From: Brachypodium distachyon
Taxonomy: Eukaryota > Streptophyta > Magnoliopsida > Poales > Poaceae
Length of the DNA stretch: 64,000 nt
Direction of reading: 5' to 3'
Assembly: GCF_000005505.3 (NCBI RefSeq)
Contig: NC_016134.3
Location: 42,571,150-42,635,149, forward strand
This document shows, in pieces, positions 21,408 through 33,925 of this stretch (its first letter is position 1; every line of letters starts with the position of its first letter). The notes below the pieces were generated by a model that searched no databases, had not been told where the DNA came from, and worked only from the letters and a program-made list of their open reading frames with translations. Made by a program: the position numbers and the translations under genes.

Positions 21408-21776
21408 GAGCCAGGAGTACGTGGTATTCAACGCAACGTACGCGCGACTGGATTTCTTGTCCTGAATTCCCGGGCCCGTGGAAAGGGAAGCCATGCATGT
21501 TTAACGGTAAATTTAACCGCTCGACCGGTGAGCTACGTACGCATACAACAGGACCGCCGGCCGTCTTCCAGGGTTGGTGAAAGAAGCAGTAGTTCAGGGG
21601 GATTATTACCTCGTTTTTGCCTCGCTTTAGGAAGACCAACGAACGCATTCAGCAGGTCAGGGGCGCACGGACGGACGCGACGCGAGTTGGTGGTGATTCC
21701 TGCGGGTCGTCGCTTCCCTTTTTCCGGTCTCGCGCCGCGCCGTCTTCCTCGGGCTCGGAAAATAGCCAGATGAAAC

Positions 21777-23288
21777 CGAGCCGCTGCTGCTTCTAGCAAT
21801 CTGCTCTCTTTTTTTTGGAGGTTTTCCTCGGTGCGCGACGAGCACCTGGACCTGGGCCTGGTGTCTGGTGATGATGATGAACGTTCGTCCATTCGTGTTT
21901 TATACTTGTGTGTCAGGCGGGACGGTAGCCGCTGAACGCTCATGTGGTCATCCCTGCCGGCTCCCGTGCGGACAATCCACACTGATAATCGTTTCCGCAA
22001 ACAAAATACCAGCCAAGCGGCCAATCGAAAGGATGCTTCGTTTTTTTTTTAGGGGATTGAAAGGATGTTTCGTAGTCCAAAACGCGGTGGCTTTGCAAGT
22101 TTGCAGCTACTTGGATTGGAACAGCCCATGGCCTTTCCTCCGAAAGGGGCTATTCAACAAGCCGTTACTATAACCGTTGTTTTGCATTCCATGTCATCAC
22201 TTCTCTTTCCTATCCATCACTTTTTTCTAATAAAAAAATACTTTTTCTACTAGGACCTATTTGTCATACTCCAACTTTTCTTGGTATATATGAAGTAGCA
22301 ATTTCTTGCAGGAGTAACTAGTATTATACTTTTTCCTACTTTTTCTCTTCCACCTAAGCAAAAGTCTGACACGTGGCGTTAAGTAACGGCAGCAAAACAG
22401 CTGTTGGAGATGTCCTAAGGAAACAGTTTGCTGAACCACATTCCTTTTGCACTGTTAATTTAACTTTGTTTCACATGGTTTCATTTAAGATACAAGATCA
22501 TGAGTAACTTTACACGGCCCACTAAGATTAGAGAAAAAAACTCAGCACCCGCCAAGACACTGTTATGTTTTGAAAGGGAAGTCACTGCTAAGTACTAGAC
22601 CTCATCCATTTGGATAGAATAACGCCTACAGAGTCGTGGATTCTGGACGGTCTATCTGTACTGCTCCGGAAGCCCTGGATCTTCCCCGGAGAAGCTGCGG
22701 GCGTGCTTCTCAGAAGTCCAAACAAGCATGACCAACAGGCCGCTGCTGCTTCCCGCTCACTCGTAAATTCATTTGTCTTCCAGGCAGGACGGTAGCCGCT
22801 GAAGGCTCGTGTGGTCATCCCTGCCGGCGCCGGTGCGGACAAGCACAGACTGATAATTGTTTCCGGCTTTTCGCAAATCGCAAGCAAAATAGCAACTTTA
22901 AATTTAACTTATATATTTTCGCACACAAGCGGGCCAATCAAAAGGATGCTTCGTACTACAAAGCCTGGCTTTTCGGCTACTTGGATTGGAACGGTCGAAC
23001 GGATACTGCAATACCGTGCTTTTCAGCCCGTGGGCTTTGCTACAAAAGGGGCTCTAAGGACACAGTTTGCCGCACCACGTTCGCTTTGCTCGGTTAATTT
23101 AACTTTTGTGTCACATGGTTTCAGCTAAGATACAAGCTCATGAGTAAGTTTACACGTCCCGCTAGGATTAGAACAAAAAAGCTCGGCAGCAGCCATGTCA
23201 CTGCTACTAAACCTCCTGCATTTGCATAGCATAGCGCCCACCGAGCCATGGATCGTGGACGGTCTATCTGTACTGCTCCGGGAGCCGG
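21777..23288 (+). repeat. Tandem duplication of the SPC3 3' end and flank
   Basis: Unit A (about 21777-22672) and unit B (about 22739-23288) are direct diverged copies. Matching landmarks: gccgctgctgcttc at 21780/22740; acggtagccgctgaa at 21924/22790; ggatgcttcgt at 22030/22945; tgtcacatggtttcagctaa-like words at 22470/23108; ctatctgtactgctccgg at 22652/23264. Unit B holds the real SPC3 stop codon. Unit A holds a copy of only the last six codons and stop, then diverges. Unit A also has an extra MITE (22152-22415). Confidence 0.85.
22152..22415. mobile_element. MITE in unit A of the SPC3 3' duplication
   Basis: Present in unit A between ggggct and aaggaaacag, absent from unit B, where ggggctctaaggacacag is uninterrupted at about 23050. 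The right end reads, on minus, aggacatctccaacagctgt, typical of grass Harbinger/hAT MITEs. Imperfect inner repeats gccgttact / agtaacggc occur near the two ends. About 264 bp; the exact ends are uncertain. Confidence 0.6.
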
Positions 23289-26200
23289 TAGCCTGTCATG
23301 ACGATCTTGTCTGCAAACATCTTGCCGGTCTTGGGCATGATGTGCCAGTGCATCGTCAAGTTGAAATCCTTGCCCTTTAGATTACTTCCCTGTAACGAGA
23401 AAAGTGAAAAAGGGCGTGGATCAACCAACCATGAAAGCCAGATTCCGAATGGCGAATAATTGGATAAACGGTTGCAACCTACAGCAAGCATGCATGCAAC
23501 GAACAATAACAGAACGTTACATAGTTATCCTAAACTTTGATGGGTGAAATTTGTCATCAACTAAAGATTGGGTGTAGGTCATATCAGCAAGATTAATGAA
23601 GCAGAAATTGTCAGATACGAAGGGATAATGTGTGCTCGGGTCAACCAACTATTGTGCCAAATGGTACAGCGGACCAAGAGTCTACATGGCTCCAGAATTT
23701 CTAACTAAAACACACTGATAACCATCTAAATACATAAAATGATTCATGCGACTGGGACCAATTACAGTAATCAATCTCAAACACCACACACGAAAAGATG
23801 AAAAGATTCTTCACCATTAAGACAACAATCAGATTCACAGTTCGCTCGATTCGTGATTTGTCACCTTCCACGAATCGAGTTCAAAACTGACTTGTTAATC
23901 CAATGATTTTGATTCACTTTCTTAAAAAACAGTAAGTCCTGTATTCTGTTTTATACCTGTCGCTGTCACCCTATATGAAGAACATAAAACAAATGGAAAA
24001 AACAGCTTGGGTGTTGCTCGGCAGACCAAGCCTATCCCAGCCTGCGAGCTACTTATTTCTCCCAGCCCTAGCACTTTTCTCACCAACGCCCAAGTCTTGA
24101 ACGCTGCTGCTTCCGTTCTCCTCTAATCACCATGCTCTCATCTCCCACGGTCCCACCAACGCCTAAACTACCATCAGTTTTTCCTCCAATCCCTTCTCTG
24201 CCATTACTAGATTGGTGTACCCTTATCATTCTCCTGCAAAGAGGGAATGGCAGTAAACGCAGAGGTGGGAAGGACTATGCAACATCTGAGCTTGATAGCT
24301 GCACTGCAATGGTGACGGTGGAGGTGAGGAACAAGGCGACCACAGGCCTGCAGCAGCGACAGAGGACCAAAGACGGCAAGCGAGGCACCATGTTGCTTTT
24401 CCCCTCTTCCACCTCCGTCTACCCCCACCATGGTCACGTTGATTTTGTTTTCCCAGTTCATTTGAGATAGATGACTCTGCCGATATATTCTCGATCTGGC
24501 GATCTTGAACCCTTATCTAGATTGATCGGGATCAGGGTTTGAGGCAAATTTCACCGAATCTGGTAACTATGATTATAACCATCTTAAGTCTTTGTTCATC
24601 CAGTTCCCATAAAAGACAATAATTATCAACTAAAACAATTCTTCTGCTCCAAATATAACTACCCTTAGCTTTTTCCTCGAAAGCATCCCATAACTTTGAA
24701 ATGCAAAATTGAGAATCAAAATCAAAGTAGATGTTTTGAATTAAATTAACATGCAATGGAGGTAACATGCTTGCCTGATCAATAAATCTGTACTTGTTTG
24801 TGGTATGGATCAAAAACTTGGCATGCTCCTTTGATGGTATAATTCCATCCCAAAGGGAAACCTGCGATATAAACCCAATGCATCAATAACTACCCAGTAA
24901 AGGACTCAATAACTAATACAAGAGCTAATTCTTACTGCCACAGTTAGGTTACACAATAGATGTGCTGTTAAGTGATTGAAATATACCATGTATCAGTAAA
25001 ACTACAGAATATAGACCCCACAGGCACACAGAGATTTACCAAAAAGTTCAGGAAAAGAACAGCAGGAGGGAATATAACATAGAAACAAGCTAGCATTCGG
25101 TAGACTACCATAATATATTTTGGGTTTATTCATACTTGATTGTCTCAGTTTATTTGATAAGGGAAGTGCATTCAGGTGGTTTCAGCATGAGTTAAGAAAG
25201 TTTTGCACATTGTGATAGCATATAATGGAACTCTTCAAAATGAGGTATCAGAAATGATTATAGAAGTGGACAAACATGAGCTAAACTCTAGCTGAATTCG
25301 GTAGATTTTTTAGTTTTGGCTAACACCATCATTGAGTTTTTACAGAATGGTGGTTAACCAGTACACGGGCTGAGTCGCAGTAACAAGATTCGAAGTTGAG
25401 AATCACCTAATACAAGTACATACGCTTTACATTGGTGGATCAGTGAAGGAGGAACGAAAAAACGTTACATTCATTTTCCAAAACCATCAAATATAAATGC
25501 ATCTACCTATTATGCCATTCGATGTTGAGAGGACAAAAATGGAATTATTTGCTATTACTGGAAGCCATGATTACATGCCAATTGACTGCGGCAGCGGTAC
25601 AGTGACATGTGGAAGCTTGGTGCCATAACTACCCAGTTGTTGGCTTGTTGCAGCTTTCAGTAATCATGTTAGTACACATACTGTCCCACAGGATCATGTG
25701 AGAAACCAATGCAAACAACACTGCATAGTAGTGCTGGGCACTGAAGTAAATATCTTGGTTTAATTGTGGATGTGAAGGCAAATTATCTTATTGGACAGGA
25801 TAGGCATTAGATGTGCAACACAACATAGTTTATACAGTCTCTCCTACACAGGAGTGACAAGGGATGTTTAAAATAGTTATCAACATCATGCATACTTAAT
25901 AATATACACTGCAGATACAAGGATAATCATCGCTACCTTACCTGATTCAAGGCATTTTGTGGTGTCTCATACTCAGCTGCCACAAAAACAAACACCTAGA
26001 ACCATCCAAGAGAAGCAATTAATTCATTAAGCATATCAAATCCAAGACAAGAAAATGAGACATCAGTGGAATTAGAACTTTGGTTGCATCGTAGCATCAA
26101 AACATCAGAGCTGAATTTGCACACTGTCACAAAACTATACTGTAATATCAAGTCATCTGCCTGTTTCTTTTTCTGTTGCTGGTATATGGCTGTAGTGCTA

Positions 26201-27084
26201 TGTCCAGCTAGTTTAAATCCTGCTTGAATTCTGTTGAACCTGAAGACTTTGCAGTTGCGGTTTCATTAATGAAATCAGGAGCTGAGCTCCTCAATTCTAG
26301 AAAAAAAGAATTTATAGGCATCAACTTTCTGTTCTACTTGCCACTGCTACAAGATCATTCTGCAACATCCAAGAATAGCTATAAATCACATTTTGCTTCC
26401 CAAACTGACTTATGAATTCAAGTGTTCAACCTTCTATCACTAACGTAGAAAAAAAAATACACTCTACCTTATAGGCTTATACTTTCTAGAATAGGCATCA
26501 ACAATACAAACAGTGAACAATAAGGGGGAAAGGGGATAGGGTGCCAGCAATACACATTACCTGTTTCGTGTTCCACGTGAATAGAGACGAAAGGTCGGCC
26601 GAGATGTTCAGCGTCATGCTAACCTGAAGGGACGGTAGAGCAAATTTTCGTCAGATTTCGTTCACCCCGAGGAAGGAGATCTCATAAAAAATTCAGAGTC
26701 GAGACACGGAAAGGACAAGGAGATCACCTCGTCGTTGGCGTTGGCCTCTTTCTGGAACCAGTTGATGTTCAAGATCTGCACAGCAAAGTCCAAACACACA
26801 CAGGGAGAGAGAGATCGCATGAGCACAAGCAAGCAAATCCGCGGGAGACCGGACGAACCAATCGACTATAGATCGAGTGGAGCGCCTGGCGTTTCGCGGT
26901 AGGGCGGCGGCCAGAGATCGAGCACGGGGCAGGGCAGATGAGGGGAGCAGGATAGTACCTTCACGGAGGCGGTGGGGGTGGGGGAGTTGAAGCTGTCGGA
27001 GAAGGAGGCGGCGAAGCACATCGCCGCCAGTATCGTCACGGCGAACGTCGCCACCGCGTTGGCTCGGTGCCCGAACGAATGCAT
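23264..27084 (-). CDS. SPC3: Signal peptidase complex subunit 3 (SPC22/23 family)
   Basis: Six exons: 27084-26959, 26775-26728, 26623-26561, 25995-25942, 24861-24775, 23389-23264. They give 167 residues, the usual length of plant SPC3. The protein is a subunit of the ER complex that cleaves signal peptides from entering secretory proteins. It has a short cytosolic N-terminus (MHSFGHRAN), one membrane segment (about residues 10-28, [18 protein letters not shown]) and a luminal domain. Conserved stretches include [60 protein letters not shown] and the end [11 protein letters not shown]. All introns are phase 0. Introns 1-4 are GT-AG; intron 5 (24774-23390) starts with GC (CAG|GCAAGC), with no usable GT nearby. 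An ORF in intron 5 (24132-24470, plus) has no domain. Confidence 0.95.
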
Positions 27085-28220
27085 CCTGGTGCCCTCGGGA
27101 TCGACGCTCCCTAGTCCTGCTGCTCCGCGGCGGCGCCGGCGACTCCCCGTTCAGTTCTCCGTCTACTTTTCGCAGGCTGTTTTCGTTAGCAATACGATTC
27201 TCGGAGAGGACGGGAATCCTGCCGTGATGTAGCCTGGCGGGCCCACACGTCGGTGAAAGGAGCAGCATCCCGTGACGTGGCAGGCGCTAATTGGCGCGCG
27301 GCACGTCACGGAGAGGAGCCGCCACGGACGACGTGCTCCTGCAATAACTCCGGGCCGAAAGTGGGCCACAGCCCGTTAAAGAAAAGTCACGGACAGCCCA
27401 TGGAGACGTTCTCCGGGTCCACGGCCAAGCCCAGGCCGCATGCCGTACCAGCCGCCGGCCCGTTGTCACCTCGCCCCGGCGGCAGGCGAAACGAAAGGAA
27501 CCCTAACCTAATCCTCCACCAGGCATTAACGGCGGCATTAGGACTAATAAACCTTGACGCGGGAAGACCCGTTTAGGCATGTAATTACCCGCGCCAACTA
27601 CCCCATTCCTTTCGCGTCACACCCCTTCGCTGGCGTCTCGGCTGTCACCACACCAGGCTCGCACGCAAACAACCCCAAACCCCAAAACACAACGGAAATT
27701 CTTAGTCTTTTAGCTGGAAGAAGAAGAATATTGTTTGCTCCATCCCTATTCCCTGCCCGTGTTGTTCGTCATCTGGTTCCGCTCCGACCGATTTGCTTTT
27801 GCCTAGAGCAAAACGCGGCGGCGGCGGCGGCGGCGGCGGACAGCAAGTTGTTCGTTTATGTGTCCCCACGCATCCCAGAAAATCCCCCCTACCTGCCCCG
27901 ACCACGTGTTTCTTTCCGTTGTCCGTCGTCCTAGCTTTGACTTGGTTTCCTTGTTCTCTTCTTGTTCAACTCCTGCCTTCCTGGGAGGATTCTCTTGGGG
28001 TTTGAGCCGCCGGCGTCGAGTTCTCGCTTCGGATCGGTGGTGCGGACCTAGGGGCTTTGTTGGGAGAAAGGCGGGGTTCCTGGTCTGATTCTACCGCCTT
28101 GTGTTGTTCCACCGGATTGGAGGATTTGTCTCTGAGGATTCGAGGCGGGCTTGCGGTGGTTTTTGAAAGGGGAGGCAGATTGATTTGCGTGAGAAGGAAC
28201 GAAGGAAGAATCGAATTGAG
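27085..28220. promoter_or_regulatory. Shared upstream region of SPC3 (minus) and PHOX (plus)
   Basis: The two start codons lie 1136 bp apart in divergent orientation. The DNA is GC-rich, with a (cgg)n run at about 27822-27840, and no TATA box that I trust. The 5' leaders of both genes must lie here. Confidence 0.55.
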
Positions 28221-30805
28221 ATGGGGAAGCCTTCGTTGAAGAAGAAGAGGGGCTCCTCCTCTGGCGGCGGCGGCGGCCAGGCCGGCGAGCACGGCGGCAA
28301 GCCGGCGGCGCTCGACCGGTCCGGCTCCAAGGTGCTCGACGGCGACGACACCATCTTCACCGACATGGCGCAGGAGCTCAAGGAGGAAGGCAACAAGCTC
28401 TTCCAGCGCCGGGACTACGAGCGCGCCCTCCTCAACTACGAGAAGGCCATCAAGCTGCTCCCCCGGGCGCACCCGGACGTCGCCTACCTCCACAGCAACC
28501 TCGCCGCCTGCTACATGCAGATGAGCCCACCCGACCACTACCGCGCCATCAACGAGTGCAACGTCGCCCTCGAGGCCTCGCCCAAGTACAGCAAGGCGCT
28601 GCTCAAGCGGGCGCGCTGCTTCGAGGCGCTCGGCAGGCTCGACCTCGCCGCCCGTGACGTCAACAAGGTGCTCGCCACCGAGCCCAACAACCTCACCGCC
28701 CTCGACTTGGCCGACCGGGTCAGGAAGACCATGGAGGAGAAGGGGATTGTATTGGATGACAAGGCCGTCATGCCCACGCCGGAGGAGGTGGTTGCTGCTG
28801 CGCCCAAACAGAAGCCGCGCAAGAAGAAGGGTCGAAAGGCCGCTGCCGCCGCTGCGGCTGCGGCTGTGGAGGAGGAAGGGGAGGAGAAGGCAGGGGAACC
28901 TGTTAAGGAGGTCGAGGATCCGCCGAGGCAGGTGAAACTTGTGTTTGGTGAGGACATTAGGTGGGCTCAGGTGCCGGCGAGCTGCAGCATGGCGCAGCTG
29001 CGCGATGCTGTCCGCAGCAAATTCCCTGGCCTGAAGGCCGTTCTTGTCAAGTACAAGGACAAGGAGGGTGACCTTGTCACAATCACTAATCAGGATGAGC
29101 TCAAATGGGCCGAGGAGTTGGCTGAACCAGGGAGCTCACTTCGGCTGTACGTCACGGAGGCCAACCCGGAGCATGAACCATACCTTGAGGATGCTAACAG
29201 TGGATCATTGGAGAGAAATATGAACAATACTTCAGACAATGGAAGTATCAGAAGCAACAGGCAGGATGAGGAAAGGAGCACAGTGACTTGTATTGATGAC
29301 TGGATTGTGCAATTTGCTCGCATTTTCAAGAACCACGTCGGGGTCAGCTCTGATGAGTATCTGGACCTCCATGAGGTCAGTATGAAGCTGTATACAGAGG
29401 CCATTGAAGACACGATTACTACTGACGAAGCACAGGAGGTGTTTCAACTTGCTGAGGGAAACTTTCAAGAGATGGCAGCGCTTGCATTTTTCCAGTGGGG
29501 TAATGTTCATATGTCCCGGGCCAGGAAAAGGCTGCTTTTACCAGAAGACTCTCCAAAGGAATTGGTGCTTGAGCAAGTCAAGCAAGCGTATGAATGGGCA
29601 AAGGAAGAGTACGGTAAGGCTGGGAGGACATATGAAGAAGCTGTAAGGGCCAAGCCAGACTTTTTTGAAGGTTTTCTTGCTCTTGCACACCAACAGTTTG
29701 AGCAAGCAAAGCTGTCATGGTATTACGCAATCGGTAGTAATGCTGATCTGGACACATGGCCTTCGTCTGAAGTCTTGGAGCTCTTCAATAAAGCTGAGGA
29801 TAACATGGAGAAGGGTACAGAAATGTGGGAAGAAATGGAAGAACAGCGCCTGAAGAATCGATCCAAACCTAACCAAGAAAATGCTGTGCTAGAGAAGATG
29901 GGCATGGAGGAGTATATCAAAGATGTATCCACTGATGAAGCGGCTGAACGGGCTTCCAATATGAGGTCTCAGATAAACATTCTGTGGGGTATGCTACTTT
30001 ATGAGCGTTCAGTTGTGGAGTTTAAATTAGGACTTCCAATGTGGGAGGATTGTCTGATGGCAGCTATTGAAAAATTTAAACTTGGAGGAGCTTCAGCTAC
30101 AAACATTGCTGTGTTGGTGAAAAACCACTGTGCAAATGAAAGCGCCCAAGATGGTAAGAAAAAAAGTTGTTTATTCTCTATAGTTCACCATGTTCTTCTG
30201 ACTCCCGAGAGAACTATACTGTTGATTTTGTTGGAGAAAATTAAAACTGCACGCAGAATCATCATTATGAATCATGATGCTGATTTCTTTTTACTGGCTG
30301 ATCCTGTTGATCACTTTAAAGTGGTCACAGGAACTTATTATTAGGGTAGTTCACCTACTATTATTTCAACTAATATTATATTTTGAAGGGTTTTTTTAGT
30401 ACTGAAGATAGTTTCTAATTCTAATAAAATTTGTACGCAAAAAACTGGTGTTTACATGTGTGTTCACAAGTTGCTTGTGTTAAGAGTTCGTAATGTGCAT
30501 TTGGTGCACTAACATTGTGAAACTGTGATCAGCAAATTCTGTAAATTACAGTGTCTACTATGCTGAATGTTCCCAATCTTACGTTTAAAAGAATATCATT
30601 GAATGCTCAAAAACATTGGAGAACTTGTTTCTAAGACTGTCCTGTTTTCTTCTTAGGTTTGGGCTTCAACATTGATGAAATTGTGCAAGCCTGGAATGAA
30701 ATGTATGACATTAAAAGGTGGCTGCGTGGTGTTCCATCCTTCCGTCTTGAGCCATTATTTAGGCGGAGAGTTCCGCAACTGCATGCTGCACTGGAGCATA
30801 TATAG
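28221..30805 (+). CDS. PHOX-type TPR and PB1 domain protein (HSP-interacting/CLMP1-like)
   Basis: Two exons, 28221-30153 and 30657-30805, give 693 residues. The start [11 protein letters not shown] is the family's usual start; an in-frame ATG at 28185 would add 12 atypical residues. Three TPR repeats span residues 48-155 ([20 protein letters not shown] ... [20 protein letters not shown]); TPR clamps of this type bind the Hsp70/Hsp90 C-terminus. A lysine- and alanine-rich linker follows (KPRKKKGRK), then a PB1 domain at about 236-315 ([15 protein letters not shown] ... [20 protein letters not shown]). A long helical C-terminal region ends [18 protein letters not shown]. Relatives act as cytosolic co-chaperones in organelle protein delivery and chloroplast positioning. 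The intron is GT-AG (GATG|GTAAGA); reading through it gives a false tail to 30344. Confidence 0.92.
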
Positions 30806-31432
30806 TATGCATGAAGTTGCTCTGCTAAATATTAAATTCCAGGGCATTTTTATCGGCATCAGTTTTCTCTCTTAGGTGAGCACATTTACCATATGCTTCT
30901 CTTCTTTGTACAGGAGACATTCATTCTCATAAGAACTTTATTTCATATGCACACGATTTGAGTTGGCTTTGAGGTGTTAGACGTGCTACATGGGTATAAT
31001 TGTAACAAAGATGAATATGCAGTTCTGAATTTATCTATTCTACAACAAAGATAAAGTTTGTTGTTTAGGTTTTATAGTACGCCAGTTCTTTATGGATTCA
31101 TGTAGTTCTTTTAACACACTTCTGCAGTTGAATGATTTTCATGGCTTTTGTCCTGTTTTATAGGTCCTTAGATTGCTTATGAAGGAGTACCTTTTATCTC
31201 TCTAGAAAAAAAGAGGAAATAAATACCTTTTAGAGTTATACACCTCTACATATATATGAATTGGTCTCTGTTGAACATTTACTGTTGTCCAATTTCTTGT
31301 GGTGATTGGTCTATACGATTCTGTAAAACTAAATGTAATGAAAACGTCAAATATTTACAACTCTAGGTAACATAGAAGGTGAGATATTTGACTATAAGAT
31401 TAAGATACGGTATCACTGTAACTTGTGTAGTA
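30806..31432 (+). other. 3' flank of the PHOX gene
   Basis: AT-rich 3' UTR and flank. A possible donor (ttaggtgagc, 30874) and an acceptor far downstream (ctctgcag, about 32249) would allow an intron in the 3' UTR, but nothing proves it. A short ORF after that acceptor (32250-32426) has no known domain. Confidence 0.4.
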
Positions 31433-31556
31433 CTCCCTCCAATCCTAAATTGTTATCGAAATATTACATGTATCTAGACGACTTTTAAGAATAGATACAT
31501 TCATATTTGGGCAATTTTGAGTCAAGAATTTAGGATCAGAGGGAGGCCAGAGGGAG
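31433..31556. mobile_element. Stowaway-type MITE with duplicated right tip
   Basis: TIRs ctccctccaatcctaaattg / tttaggatcagagggag with the standard core. The right end shows gggaggccagagggag, that is, the last bases duplicated. TA precedes the left end and follows the right end. Confidence 0.88.
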
Positions 31557-31769
31557 TATCATTTAATGGAGGTACTGTACCCATATCATCGATTTATTAG
31601 ATGTTTACATGGAAAATATTGCTTGCTGCTTTATAGGGTTAAGCACTAGCATATTCTGCATACAGTAGCTATGCATCTTTTAGTTTCTGATGATGTTCTC
31701 TGCTTAGAGGGTTAATTTGCCGTAGGCTGAAGTTATTTGAGATAAGCTTTTCTTGATGTCATTTTAGTA

Positions 31770-31816
31770 CTCCCTCCGTCTGGAAATCCAAGTCACTTAT
31801 TTCCGGACGGAGGGTG
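31770..31816. mobile_element. Minimal Stowaway MITE (about 47 bp)
   Basis: ctccctccgtctggaaat and atttccggacggagggtg are inverted repeats with only about 12 bp between them. The interior is deleted. Confidence 0.75.
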
Positions 31817-32604
31817 TAATAAGTTTGGGCACCCTTTATCAAGAAACTTAAGCTCTCTTATGGTTATACATTAATGGAAGTTCAGGCATAAACCGGATAG
31901 TCTACCCTTCTAGGTGAAGCTCTGTTGCCAGTCTCTGATAATAATAATACTTTTAAAGTGAAATGATCCTTTGATCCTACTCTTCTCCCGTGTTTCATCC
32001 TGGACAGATTGGAGCATTACTGTACAGTTAGTGTGTGCACACGTAATGCTTTATAATTTCTTTCTTCATAAATAACTCGTAAGAGTAGTGCTTCAGTGTT
32101 CTAGTCTACTGAGTTGTTCATCCATCTTAGTCAAACTTCCATGACTGATCTTATACTAATCCAGTTATCATCTTAAAGTTGTTCGTCTGAATTGTTTCTT
32201 TTCTAAACTCTTTGTGGCACTGAATCTGGTGTGTTGTTTGTCTCTGCAGGTCAGTGCGTGGGATACAACACATGGATTTGTCCGGTTGCGTTTTTATACA
32301 TCAAACTCAGAGTCTGCTTCCTGGTTGCGAAGCTATTCATTGCAGTGGGCTGGAGCTCCTCGGGGATCTGCATATGTTAATTCTTGTTTTTTGGCTGTAT
32401 TGTTCGTCATGCACAGGAAGCTGTGACTTGTTACAGGATTAAAGCTGCATTTGTCTGTGAGCTAGTAATCCACTATTGAAGGATGGATTGGTGACATCCT
32501 CGATTTGTTTTGCACTTTCTCGGTACTCTGTCTAGTCTACATGCCTGTTTTGTAAACTCAATTGGGCTTGTATTTGTGATTACAACATTTAGATTTTGTT
32601 GACA
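31817..32604. other. Spacer without recognisable gene
   Basis: AT-rich DNA. Apart from the possible 3' UTR acceptor near 32249 there is no structure I can support. Confidence 0.35.
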
Positions 32605-33670
32605 GAAAGAAAGAAAATTGTCTTAAGTTTCGTGTCGTAGAGGCCAAAGATCAAGCTTTCCTCGAGTTCAGAAAAAGACTTGCACCACCGAATTACTGTA
32701 TCTGAAGTTATATTGTGGAAAGGGGACTGACATTGGGTTGAAGGAGCTCTGAGAGCGAATATCCCACTTATTAAAGTGAAGATTTTCTTGTGACGGTCCT
32801 TTCAGGATGTTGAAGATAAATGTTGCGGAGTAGTTGGGCTTCACAATATATCTTTACTATGATTTCACTACTTGCTAGCTAGCTATTTTAAGCCTATAAA
32901 TAATAACGCTACTTCATCACATTTGATTCAACTGAACAACAGTTATTTCACATGTCCCTACATCCAGATGGAAGCACCACACAAAGCTTAGGGTTGGGAA
33001 GTAATAGGAAAGACGCTGGCTTATGGCCTCCAACAGAAAGTATATAGTCCGGTTTATTTCCTAGTTGTCAAAAAAATCATAGCACACTCTTCAGCGCAAG
33101 CTTTGTTATTGGATCAGAACCGCATGTCTAATAGTCCACTGTTTTGAGCATCCTATTGTTACAAAAATCAGAAAAAAAGAAAAGGCTTGTAAGTTTTGTG
33201 TCACGTACAGAAAAGACCAGGCTCACTTCGAGCTTATAGAAAATAAAGGGATTTTCATCGCTTTGCATCTGAAGTTATATTGTGGAGGAGAACAGGACGT
33301 TGGGTGGAGGCCTTGACCCTTGGGGGAGTTCTGGAGAACTGGAGTGAATATGCCATGAACTGATAAAAGTGAACACTTTTCTTGTCGCATATCTTTCGGT
33401 CCAGGCAAGATCAAATGTTGTCAACTGGTTGGGACTTTACTAGCTCACCCCTTGGGGGACTTCAATACCGATTCAATTGAACAACGAGAGCAAACACATG
33501 TTCAGTCCAGACATCCAGATGAAAGCACCACATCTATGGAGAGTGAGTGTAGAATTTCACTGCCTCATCAGTTCAAAGCTTAGGTCCGTGAGAGTGTGAG
33601 GTACAAGACAAGACAACCACTCGCGAAATTAGGAAAAGAGAATATAGCTCAGTTTGTTTTTAATCTATTG

Positions 33671-33925
33671 AGTAAATTTCACAAAACCACAGTTTTCGCG
33701 AGCAATCTTCTCACGCAGCCCCCTCTTTTGCTAATTTGTTCGAAAAAACACAATTTTTCAGTTCGTATGTACCAACAAGCCCAAAATAATGAGTTTAGGC
33801 CATATGACTTTTTCTTACAATCAGGACCCACATGTAAGAGGCCACTTCGGACAAACCCAACCCGATAGCCTTTAAGCCAACATCTGGGTTTGTCCGACGT
33901 GTCCTCTTACAAGTGGGCCCGATTG
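33671..33925. repeat. Second acaaaaccaca-family repeat followed by a fold-back
   Basis: 33671-33770 matches the start of the repeat at 5111 (agtaaatttcacaaaaccac). Next to it, 33818-33859 and 33885-33925 form an inverted repeat of about 41 bp with few mismatches (words tgtaagagg...cggacaaaccca and its complement) around a 25-base loop. Either one foldback element or two repeats side by side. Confidence 0.6.

Noticed and set aside
24132..24470. 112-residue plus ORF in SPC3 intron 5
   Set aside because: No domain or second exon; it lies within a confidently spliced intron.
26693..27268. 191-residue minus ORF over SPC3 exons 1-2
   Set aside because: Different frame from the conserved SPC3 protein.
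28185..28220. Upstream in-frame ATG of the PHOX gene
   Set aside because: MGKP at 28221 is the family start; the 12 extra residues look like translated leader.
30154..30344. Read-through C-terminus of the PHOX ORF
   Set aside because: A GT donor at 30154 and acceptor at 30656 restore the conserved tail [16 protein letters not shown].
32214..32442. Short ORFs after a possible acceptor as a separate small gene
   Set aside because: No domain and no conserved frame; at most a 3' UTR exon of PHOX.
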